From an uncultured Acidimicrobiaceae bacterium (lineage in GTDB: Bacteria; Actinomycetota; Acidimicrobiia; Acidimicrobiales; RAAP-2), in assembly GCA_937975915.1 (NCBI GenBank), contig CALJTY010000004.1, forward strand, positions 1 to 5,168: a stretch of DNA of 5,168 bases, written 5' to 3'. Under the pieces are notes generated by a model, which did no database searches, had not been told where the DNA came from, and worked only from the letters and a program-made list of their open reading frames with translations. Positions 1-5,168 of the stretch are shown in pieces. The position numbers and the translations under genes are program-made. How positions within the stretch are numbered: the first letter of the stretch is position 1; each line of letters opens with the position of its first letter.

Positions 1-1005
1 CCCTTTGGTGCAATCTTCGCATTGCTCGCCTACTTCGACATCAAACATGCATTACCGAACTTCTCGGGAATAGGCGGCGGATGGGAACTGTATAGCGCAG
101 CACTCGCATTTGTATTCGCACTTTCGGGACTCGGTTGGACGAACTGTGCGAATGACTACACGCGCTACGTTCCGCGCAATGCGAAGAAGTCAGCAATTGT
201 CGGCTGGGTATTTTTAGGCACCGCTGTTCCAGAAACATTATTAATGCTGCTTGGTGCCACAACTTTTACATTCCTTTCAAATCCTTCGCAAGTAGTTCAG
301 TGGAATGGAGCAAATCCTTTCCAGGCTCTCTATGCGCAGGACTTGCTGCCACGATGGTTTGTAGTCTTGTTCTTGCTCTTTGCAATACTCCAACTCTTCG
401 CTGTGAATTCACTAGATCTCTATTCCTCAGGAGTTTCACTTCAGGCAATGGGTGTACGCATCAAGCGCTACCAAGCCGTGTTGCTTGACTCGGTAATTTC
501 GTGTGCTCTCACCATCTGGGCAATGTTTCAATCGACCTTTTCTCTCTACATGAAAGAGTTTGTTGGCGTCATCATTGTGTGGATTGGCCCTTGGCTAGGA
601 ATTTTCTTAATGGACTGGCTGCTCAGAAGAATGAAGTACAACCCCGAAGAGTTGCAGCGCACTGACAAAGACGGTATTTACTACGGGGGGCGAAGCGGTG
701 TGCGCTGGAACGCGCTAGTCGCATTCGCTTTCGGGGTACTAAGCGCAACAGTCTGCTTCTCGAAGGCTCCACCACCAGTTACATTTCCTTTTCACTGGAT
801 GACACCTATTTCTAATCACTTCGCAGCCAGCTGCGCCGGAGACCTTGTGAATGGTGTCTGCACATCTGGCTGGTACGGAGGAGCTGACTTCTCCGTCTTT
901 GCAGGTGTACTCCTTTCAGCATTGCTCTACTTCGTCCTAGAAAAGCGCTCGGGGCACATTGCCAGGCAGGTACAAAAACAAGAGGGACTAAAGCAAGCAT
1001 CGTAA
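1..1005 (+). CDS. NCS1-family nucleobase (cytosine/purine-type) permease, 5' end missing
   Basis: Integral membrane permease of the nucleobase:cation symporter-1 (NCS1) family, which brings cytosine, purines, uracil, allantoin or related compounds into the cell. The frame is open from base 1, so the start lies outside the window; 334 residues remain of a family length near 450-500, so roughly the first third is missing. The family signature NDYTRYVP is visible at in-window residues 51-58, after the helix ending SGLGWTNCA. About seven hydrophobic segments follow or include it (around residues 29-50, 63-88, 118-150, 160-182, 186-210, 236-254 and 297-315), then a basic tail. The loop before the last helix is long and holds two cysteines (C278 and C287). 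Cytosine is the favoured substrate because a cytosine deaminase and upp lie nearby, but this is inference; the substrate-binding helices are partly outside the window. The sulfatase starts 15 nt downstream on the same strand, suggesting cotranscription. Family assignment is firm, substrate is not. Confidence 0.88.
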   Translation, partial: PFGAIFALLAYFDIKHALPNFSGIGGGWELYSAALAFVFALSGLGWTNCANDYTRYVPRNAKKSAIVGWVFLGTAVPETLLMLLGATTFTFLSNPSQVVQWNGANPFQALYAQDLLPRWFVVLFLLFAILQLFAVNSLDLYSSGVSLQAMGVRIKRYQAVLLDSVISCALTIWAMFQSTFSLYMKEFVGVIIVWIGPWLGIFLMDWLLRRMKYNPEELQRTDKDGIYYGGRSGVRWNALVAFAFGVLSATVCFSKAPPPVTFPFHWMTPISNHFAASCAGDLVNGVCTSGWYGGADFSVFAGVLLSALLYFVLEKRSGHIARQVQKQEGLKQAS

Positions 1006-1020
1006 AGCGGCTGGGACTTG

Positions 1021-2580
1021 ATGTACCGTTGCCAAATGCAGTCTTCACCCGAAAGCAAGAAGCCACAGAACGTAATTGTTGTCGTACTTGACTCACTAAA
1101 TCGTCACTTGCTTGAGGCATATGGATTCAACGAATTCACAACGCCAAATCTCACAAGATTCGCAAATCGGTCCATCAAATTTGCCAACCACCACACCGGC
1201 TCACTGCCATGCATGCCCGCTCGACACGACATTCTTTGTGGCGCACTCGACTTTTTATGGCGCCCTTGGGGGTCAATTGAGATTTGGGAAGATGCCATCA
1301 CCTTTGAACTGCGTCGCAAAGGGATCACCACACAGTTAATTACTGACCACCCTCACTTGTTTGAATCTGGCGGTGAGAATTATCACACCGACTTCTCTGC
1401 GTGGGACTACGTGCGAGGTGGCGAAGATGATCCGTGGAAAACTCGTCTCGATCCTTCTTGGTTCGGGTCGCCTGCGCTCCCGGCTCAACCAGCGTCAATT
1501 GAACGCGGCTACGACAAATCACGAACCTATTTCAAAGAAGTAGAAGACTTTCCTGGCCCAAAGACAATGACTGCGGCGGCAAAATGGATTCGCGACAATA
1601 AAGACAGCGACGAGCGCTTCTTTTTATTCGTCGATGAGTTTGATCCGCACGAGCCTTTTGATACTCCTGAGCCGTGGGCGTCAATGTACGACGAGGAGTG
1701 GGCCGGACCAAAAGTAATCTGGCCACCCTATACCGATGCCGGTGGTCCAAACGTTCCCGATGAACGAACTGGTCGACACATCCGTGCAAACTACGGCGCG
1801 AAGTTGTCAATGATTGATCATTATTTTGGAAAAGTACTCGACGCCATTGATGAAACAAATGCTTGGGACAATACTGCTGTCATTGTTATGACCGACCACG
1901 GCCACTATTTAGGTGAGCGTGGTGGAATCTGGGGCAAGCCAGGTGTTCCTATCTATTCAGAGATGGGTCACATTCCACTCATGATCGCGTGGCCGGGAAG
2001 TGCAGCTTCAGAAGTAAACGAATTAACGACGACCGTAGACATCCACGCAACGCTGTGCGAAATCTTTGACGTTCGACCAGAGCACCGCACCCATGGACAT
2101 TCACTCACGTCTGTGCTCAGTGGCACTGGGCCAACAACTCGCGACCACATCCTGACTGGGATCTGGGGACGAGAAGTGGTGTTCATTGACAAAGAGACGA
2201 AATTTGTGCGTGCCCCTATTGAAGGGAACCGACCACTTGAGATGTTCTCTAATAGATGGTCAACCATGCCAATTCACGCCTACCCCACTATCCGTCTCCC
2301 GCGACCAGATCGTCGAGCAACGTTGGAATACATGCCTGGCTCTGACGTTCCCGTCATTCGCCAACCGTTCACCACTGGAGATGAGGTCCCATTCTGGGCG
2401 CGAATGAACTCATTTCATGGTGACGTTGTTTTCAACAGAAAAGAAGACCCGCTCGAAGAACAGAATCTTGTAAAGGGCACTTCCGTAGAAGCATCTTCGT
2501 CGCAAGTAGAAGCCATGCGTGAAGCATTAAAGGCAATCGAAGCACCGTCTCTGCAATTCGAGCGCTTAGCGCTTTCGTAA
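1021..2580 (+). CDS. Sulfatase (formylglycine-dependent, arylsulfatase/alkaline phosphatase superfamily), cytoplasmic
   Basis: Hydrolase of the sulfatase family, cleaving sulfate esters or, in some relatives, phosphonate or phosphate esters. Numbered from ATG 1021 (519 aa): the N-terminal beta strand ends in metal ligand D24 (VVVLDSLNR); the CxPxR maturation motif is C64-M-P-A-R68, where C64 would become formylglycine; DPHEP carries H210; the second metal site is TDHGH with D292 and H293; K306 follows in GIWGKPG; the C-terminal subdomain has DPLEEQNL at 476-483, typical of sulfatases. The usual second aspartate after D24 is replaced by serine, as in many DT/DS-type members. There is no signal peptide, so the enzyme should act in the cytoplasm on an imported or internal substrate. 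A formylglycine-generating enzyme would be needed and is not in the window. Start is uncertain: TTG 1018, ATG 1021 and ATG 1036 are possible. GGGA at 1013-1016 is the only weak ribosome site, and it favours 1021. Substrate unknown. Confidence 0.9.
   Translation: MYRCQMQSSPESKKPQNVIVVVLDSLNRHLLEAYGFNEFTTPNLTRFANRSIKFANHHTGSLPCMPARHDILCGALDFLWRPWGSIEIWEDAITFELRRKGITTQLITDHPHLFESGGENYHTDFSAWDYVRGGEDDPWKTRLDPSWFGSPALPAQPASIERGYDKSRTYFKEVEDFPGPKTMTAAAKWIRDNKDSDERFFLFVDEFDPHEPFDTPEPWASMYDEEWAGPKVIWPPYTDAGGPNVPDERTGRHIRANYGAKLSMIDHYFGKVLDAIDETNAWDNTAVIVMTDHGHYLGERGGIWGKPGVPIYSEMGHIPLMIAWPGSAASEVNELTTTVDIHATLCEIFDVRPEHRTHGHSLTSVLSGTGPTTRDHILTGIWGREVVFIDKETKFVRAPIEGNRPLEMFSNRWSTMPIHAYPTIRLPRPDRRATLEYMPGSDVPVIRQPFTTGDEVPFWARMNSFHGDVVFNRKEDPLEEQNLVKGTSVEASSSQVEAMREALKAIEAPSLQFERLALS
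2561..2575 (+). terminator. Possible weak hairpin at the end of the sulfatase gene
   Basis: AGCGCTTAGCGCT (2561-2573) can fold into a 5-bp GC-rich stem with a TTA loop and is followed by TTT, then TAATTATTT. It lies inside the last codons of the sulfatase gene, directly before its stop, where there is no intergenic space for a normal terminator. The stem is short and the T tract broken, so it may be chance. It would serve the + strand only; no T-run follows it on the other strand. Confidence 0.25.
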
Positions 2581-3759
2581 TTATTTAAACGCAGCTGGAA
2601 AACTTCTTGCAGCATCTGCGTACCAAGCTGCTGAGGGCTTACGTGTGCGCTTAAAAGTTGTTCGGTCAACTTCAACAATGCCAAACTTCGGACGGTATCC
2701 AAGCACCCATTCGAAATTGTCGAGAAGAGACCATTGGAAATAACCACGAACGTCATGTCCTTCGTCAATTACTTTTGCTAGACCGCGCAATGCACCGTCT
2801 AAGTATCTAATTCGCTGCTCGTCGTCATCAGTACCAATGCCGTTTTCAGTAACGATCACTGGAATGCCCGTCTTTTCTGCGGCACGCCTCACTGTGTACT
2901 CAACACATTGTGGCCAAAAGGCGTAACCCATTTCTGTCACTTCACCAGTAACAGGCATAATTCCGCTTGGGCCGAGTTCAATTTTTGTGTAGCACTGCAC
3001 ACCAATGAAGTCGTCATCTCCCACTGCAGCTAGGTATTGATCTTCCATTGAAGTGCGGATGACTGCCATGGTTTCTTCTCCACCTTCAGCGCACACGTAT
3101 TCCTGCATGGAAAGACACATGCCAATTGGATACGTTCCCGGCCCTTTTCTGAGCTCTTCACGCATGGCTAAGTGACAGCTGCGCATCGCTTCATTTACCT
3201 TGTCGTAGCGTGAACGGTCTTTCACTTGTGGTGGAAAAACGCCAAGTAGATATCCCATGAGAGCAACGATGTTTGGCTCATTAATTGTGCAGGCAATATC
3301 AATGTCTTCACCAAACTCTGTCGCCACAAGTTTTGCGTAGCTTCCCATCCACTCAGCAATATTCGGATTCTCGAAGCCACCAAGGTCTGCTACCCAGAGT
3401 GGCAAGGTGAAGTGGTGCAAAGTAACAACTGTTTGAATACCCTTGGCGTGACACGCTTTCAAAACATCTTTGTAATGCGAGACTGCTTCTTTAGAAATCA
3501 CACCTTGTTGAGGTTCAATCTTTGCCCATTCGAGAGAAAGTCTGAATGAATTGAGTCCAAGTGACTCGATTATTTCTAAGTCCTCTTCATAACGATTCCA
3601 TGAGTCGCATGCATCCCCACATGGCTCTGCGGCAATGGTGTCAGGCTTAGTTTCAAAGCGAGACCAGTCTGTATTATCTCCGCCACCTTCAATTTGATAC
3701 CCAGCGGTTGAAGTGCCCCACATAAAGTCGGCGGGGAAAGCAGTTTGGCGATCTGGCAT
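2581..3759 (-). CDS. Beta-glucosidase-type glycoside hydrolase, family GH1, short form
   Basis: Retaining glycosidase of family GH1, hydrolysing beta-glucosides or related beta-glycosides in the cytoplasm (no signal peptide). From ATG 3759 the protein has 392 residues. Seen in order: FPADFMWGTSTAGYQIEG near the N-terminus with glycone-binding Q22; TLHHFTLP with H116; the acid/base motif TINEP with N160 and E161; VQCYT with Y257; the nucleophile motif VTENG with E305; and SLLDNFEWVLGYRPKFG, whose E350 and W351 bind the glycone. All catalytic residues are present. The catalytic glutamates are 144 residues apart, against about 190 in classical 450-470 aa bacterial GH1 enzymes, so a loop region after NEP is deleted; I recall similar compact members in Actinobacteria. 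The start is chosen because AAAGGA lies 6 nt upstream and FPADFMWG then begins at residue 8; an upstream ATG at 3801 adds 14 residues without support. It is transcribed divergently from the deaminase and converges on the sulfatase with no gap. Exact glycoside substrate unknown. Confidence 0.93.
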   Translation of the reverse strand: MPDRQTAFPADFMWGTSTAGYQIEGGGDNTDWSRFETKPDTIAAEPCGDACDSWNRYEEDLEIIESLGLNSFRLSLEWAKIEPQQGVISKEAVSHYKDVLKACHAKGIQTVVTLHHFTLPLWVADLGGFENPNIAEWMGSYAKLVATEFGEDIDIACTINEPNIVALMGYLLGVFPPQVKDRSRYDKVNEAMRSCHLAMREELRKGPGTYPIGMCLSMQEYVCAEGGEETMAVIRTSMEDQYLAAVGDDDFIGVQCYTKIELGPSGIMPVTGEVTEMGYAFWPQCVEYTVRRAAEKTGIPVIVTENGIGTDDDEQRIRYLDGALRGLAKVIDEGHDVRGYFQWSLLDNFEWVLGYRPKFGIVEVDRTTFKRTRKPSAAWYADAARSFPAAFK

Positions 3760-3765
3760 TTTCAG

Positions 3766-3771
3766 TCCTTT
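3766..3771 (-). promoter_or_regulatory. Ribosome binding site of the GH1 gene
   Basis: On the minus strand AAAGGA is followed by a 6-nt spacer and ATG at 3759. It is the clearest Shine-Dalgarno site in the window and fixes the glucosidase start at 3759 rather than 3801. Confidence 0.75.
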
Positions 3772-3772
3772 G

Positions 3773-3801
3773 ATTAACTTGGTAAAGGTTTGAGCAATCA
3801 A
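3773..3801 (-). promoter_or_regulatory. Candidate promoter for the GH1 gene
   Basis: On the minus strand TTGATT (3801-3796) and GTTAAT (3778-3773) are separated by 17 nt, resembling -35 and -10 boxes with two mismatches each. Transcription would then begin about at the ribosome site, leaving a very short leader, which counts against it. The -35-like box overlaps the inverted repeat TTGA-GCAA-TCAA at 3790-3801, a possible but unproven regulator site. Confidence 0.3.
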
Positions 3802-3815
3802 CTACAACTTTGGAG

Positions 3816-3821
3816 CATACT
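3816..3821 (+). promoter_or_regulatory. Candidate -10 box for a leaderless deaminase mRNA
   Basis: CATACT lies 7 nt before ATG 3829, the distance expected if transcription starts at the A of the start codon. A GGAG at 3812-3815 is 13 nt from the ATG, too far for a good ribosome site, which makes leaderless translation a reasonable alternative. No convincing -35 box is seen at normal spacing (TTGAGC at 3790 is 20 nt upstream). Confidence 0.35.
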
Positions 3822-3828
3822 TACATTC

Positions 3829-4299
3829 ATGAACAAAAATCATGCCCCATTAAATACAGAGCTGGCCAACAAGATGCTCGAAACCGCGTACCAAGAAGCA
3901 GTCCTTGGACTTAGCGAAGGGGGCATTCCCATTGGTGCGGCACTCTTCACCAGAGAGGGTGAACTCCTTGGCGCAGGACACAACCGCCGAGTCCAAGAAG
4001 ACGATGCATCGGTGCACGCAGAAACAGATGCGTTTAGAAAAGCAGGTCGTCGTCGCGATTACCCCGACTGTGTAATGGTCACCACGCTCTCGCCATGCTG
4101 GTACTGCTCAGGACTTGTTCGCCAATTCAATATCGGCGCTGTAGTCATTGGTGAAGCAGAGACGTTCCATGGTGGACATGATTGGCTCGAAGAGCTTGGC
4201 GTTGAGATCGTTGTCTTGAACGACAAAGCATGTATTGAGATACTTTCGAAGTTCACTCACGAGCACCCCGAACTTTGGAACGAGGACATTGGCCTCTAG
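3829..4299 (+). CDS. Cytosine deaminase of the yeast (FCY1) type, CDA superfamily
   Basis: Zinc-dependent deaminase converting cytosine to uracil and ammonia, of the small fungal-type family rather than the large CodA amidohydrolase. From ATG 3829 it has 156 residues; yeast cytosine deaminase has 158. Zinc and catalytic residues are H63 and E65 in HAET and C90 and C93 in SPCWYC. Residues matching yeast substrate-pocket positions are N52 (GHN), F113, W150 and D153; the C-terminus reads HPELWNEDIGL against PQDWFEDIGE in yeast (recalled). The match at both ends makes this assignment stronger than for a generic nucleoside, guanine or tRNA-adenosine deaminase, which lack this C-terminal tail. An upstream TTG at 3790 would add 13 residues with no family counterpart, so ATG is preferred. 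It shares a 69-bp divergent promoter region with the GH1 gene, and its stop codon abuts that of upp. Together with Upp it would channel cytosine through uracil to UMP. Related deaminases acting on other pyrimidines remain possible. Confidence 0.88.
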   Translation: MNKNHAPLNTELANKMLETAYQEAVLGLSEGGIPIGAALFTREGELLGAGHNRRVQEDDASVHAETDAFRKAGRRRDYPDCVMVTTLSPCWYCSGLVRQFNIGAVVIGEAETFHGGHDWLEELGVEIVVLNDKACIEILSKFTHEHPELWNEDIGL

Positions 4300-4953
4300 T
4301 TAGCGAACTGGAGCACCAAAGAGTCGGTCGCCAGCGTCACCAAGGCCAGGTGTGATGTAACCAACATCAGTTAATTTTGCATCGAGTGCCGCGCCAAAAA
4401 TCTTGATGTCTGGATATTTAGAGAGAACGTAGTCAAGTCCCGGCTGCGCTGCAAGCAAACACAGCACTGTCACTGGACCAGGATTGCGCTGAGCGATGAT
4501 GTCGAGCACGCAAACGAGTGATCCACCAGTTGCGAGCATCGGGTCACAAATAACAATTGGAGCGCCGCCTAGATCTTCAGGAACCCCGTCGAGATACACG
4601 TCTGGAAGTAGTGTCTCTTCGTTTCGACGCAGACCCATCAAACAAACTCTGTGCACCGGAAGAATTTCTTGAGCCGCTGGACTCATACCTAGTCCTGCAC
4701 GAAGGATTGGGATGATGATGTACTGCGTATCGGCTTTGACTGCAGGTGCTCCTTTGACAACAGGTGTGTCAACGGTTGTTGGCGAAACTTTTGCGTCACG
4801 GAATGCTTCGTAGGCTACAAATCGTGCAATTTCACCGGCGAGGCGCAGGAAGTCTGCATTGGAAGTTTTTTCATCACGGAGTTGGCGAATCTTGTCAGCA
4901 ACAAGTGGATGATCGATGAAATAAGTAGAGGCCACACCGACACAATAGGTCAT
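4300..4953 (-). CDS. upp: Uracil phosphoribosyltransferase
   Basis: Cytoplasmic salvage enzyme that makes UMP and pyrophosphate from uracil and PRPP. Numbered from ATG 4953 (217 aa; E. coli Upp has 208): DHPLV at 14-18 near the N-terminus; PILRAGLGM at 82-90; LRRNEET at 108-114; the PRPP loop DPMLATGGS at 137-145; and the uracil-binding YITPGLGDAGDR at 199-210. All are intact. The start is ambiguous. GTG at 4935 gives 211 aa, puts the start eight residues before HPLV as in other family members, and has TATTGT 6 nt upstream, fitting a leaderless mRNA. ATG 4953 has only an AGGA 14 nt away. ATG 4992 would nearly meet the divergent gene and is unlikely. The gene converges on the cytosine deaminase with abutting stop codons, and the two act in consecutive steps. 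The identity is certain; the start is not. Confidence 0.96.
   Translation of the reverse strand: MTYCVGVASTYFIDHPLVADKIRQLRDEKTSNADFLRLAGEIARFVAYEAFRDAKVSPTTVDTPVVKGAPAVKADTQYIIIPILRAGLGMSPAAQEILPVHRVCLMGLRRNEETLLPDVYLDGVPEDLGGAPIVICDPMLATGGSLVCVLDIIAQRNPGPVTVLCLLAAQPGLDYVLSKYPDIKIFGAALDAKLTDVGYITPGLGDAGDRLFGAPVR
4942..4947 (-). promoter_or_regulatory. Candidate -10 box for upp
   Basis: On the minus strand TATTGT is followed by 6 nt and then GTG (4935-4933). This is the spacing of a -10 box to a transcription start at the start codon, matching the TAnnnT pattern common in Actinobacteria. If real, upp is leaderless and begins at 4935. No clear -35 box is seen 17 nt upstream, and the box would lie inside the coding sequence if translation started at ATG 4953. 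Confidence 0.35.
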
Positions 4954-4986
4954 GTTTCTTCGTGAATTCCTGCACAAGTGAGCAAG

Positions 4987-4992
4987 TAACAT
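4987..4992 (+). promoter_or_regulatory. Candidate -10 box for the rightmost + strand gene
   Basis: TAACAT (TAnnnT pattern) lies 6 nt before ATG 4999. No good Shine-Dalgarno is present (only AGG 2 nt from the ATG), so this again fits a leaderless start. The -35 region is not recognisable. Confidence 0.35.
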
Positions 4993-4998
4993 CAGGCA

Positions 4999-5168
4999 AT
5001 GGCAATTTCACACTCCACGCGGCCAAGTGCCAACCCTCTTGGTGGAGTTCACTCGAAATACCCAGGACCTCGTGCACTTATTTCACCTGACAGAAGTCTC
5101 ACCTGGTGGCGCAGAATCCTTCCAGTTATTGCCTCACACCGTTTTGCATTCATTACCTCAATAAGCCT
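4999..5168 (+). CDS. N-terminus of a probable membrane protein, possibly an ABC exporter subunit (cut by window end)
   Basis: A frame opens with ATG 4999, just after an in-frame TAA at 4987-4989, and remains open for 56 codons to the right edge. The first 33 residues are polar and rich in Pro, Ser and Gly (MAISHSTRPSANPLGG at the start), then comes LTWWRRILPVIASHRFAFIT. An aromatic-basic WWRR segment followed by the beginning of a hydrophobic stretch is typical of the cytoplasmic lead-in to the first transmembrane helix of ABC exporter ATPase/permease proteins; this is recognition by pattern, with no ATPase motif in view. Supporting that it is coding: residue composition is protein-like, there is a TAACAT box at leaderless spacing, and it is divergent from upp with a gap under 70 bp, as elsewhere in this tightly packed window. 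Another kind of membrane protein is possible. Confidence 0.55.
   Translation, partial: MAISHSTRPSANPLGGVHSKYPGPRALISPDRSLTWWRRILPVIASHRFAFITSIS

Noticed and set aside
812..1120. A 102-codon minus-strand frame across the permease-sulfatase junction
   Set aside because: It is antisense to two well-supported genes, has an Arg/Ser-rich composition typical of shadow frames and no motif.
1532..1858. A 108-codon minus-strand frame inside the sulfatase
   Set aside because: Antisense to the conserved sulfatase core; strongly Arg-rich low-quality translation, no domain visible.
3760..3801. Extension of the GH1 gene to ATG 3801
   Set aside because: A good AAAGGA site sits 6 nt before ATG 3759, and GH1 proteins begin a few residues before FPxxFxWG, so the extra 14 residues are unlikely.
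3790..3828. Extension of the deaminase upstream to TTG 3790
   Set aside because: The added 13 residues have no counterpart in cytosine deaminases, have no ribosome site, and would occupy the divergent promoter region; ATG 3829 gives the family length.
4290..4312. Hairpins GAGG/CCTC and AGTT/AACT at the deaminase-upp junction
   Set aside because: Stems of about 4 bp with no following T-run on either strand; not enough to call a terminator.
4954..4992. Extension of upp to ATG 4992
   Set aside because: It would leave only 6 bp to the divergent start at 4999 and adds residues absent from Upp proteins; no ribosome site precedes it.
4895..5077. A 60-codon minus-strand reading frame overlapping the start of upp
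   Set aside because: It overlaps upp on the same strand in another frame and also covers the opposite 4999 frame; its translation is rich in Cys, His and Ser without any recognisable motif.
1..5168. CRISPR arrays, tRNA or rRNA genes, insertion sequences, phage or toxin-antitoxin genes
   Set aside because: No regularly spaced repeats, cloverleaf-like segments, transposase motifs or terminal inverted repeats were seen on either strand; nearly all bases are used by metabolic genes.

Overview
The window reads as a compact chromosomal segment from a bacterium of moderate GC (roughly half G+C by eye). The best guess is a streamlined actinobacterium, perhaps a planktonic one. This rests on the protein flavour of the uracil phosphoribosyltransferase and the short GH1 glucosidase, on weak or absent Shine-Dalgarno sites, and on TAnnnT-like -10 boxes 6-7 nt before start codons, which fits leaderless mRNAs. 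The lineage is an inference; no rRNA or other marker is present.

Layout from left to right. (1) The 3' two thirds of an NCS1-family nucleobase permease (+, cut by the left edge) is followed after 15 nt by a cytoplasmic-looking formylglycine-type sulfatase (+), probably in the same operon. (2) A short family-1 beta-glucosidase (-) converges on the sulfatase, with the two stop codons directly abutting at 2580/2581. (3) A 69-bp divergent promoter region separates the glucosidase from a cytosine deaminase of the yeast FCY1 type (+). (4) The deaminase converges on uracil phosphoribosyltransferase upp (-), again with abutting stop codons (4299/4300). (5) After a short divergent promoter region, a + strand reading frame begins at 4999 and runs off the right edge; its first 56 residues resemble the start of an ABC exporter subunit.

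Three genes form a coherent pyrimidine salvage route: the permease could import cytosine, the deaminase converts it to uracil, and Upp makes UMP from uracil and PRPP. They lie in separate transcription units, interrupted by a sulfatase and a beta-glucosidase whose substrates cannot be read from sequence. No CRISPR array, tRNA, rRNA, insertion sequence or phage gene is visible. I see no clear evidence of a wholly new system. The points most worth a second look are the eukaryote-like cytosine deaminase in its salvage neighbourhood, the permease-sulfatase pairing, and the zero-gap convergent architecture with apparent leaderless promoters.
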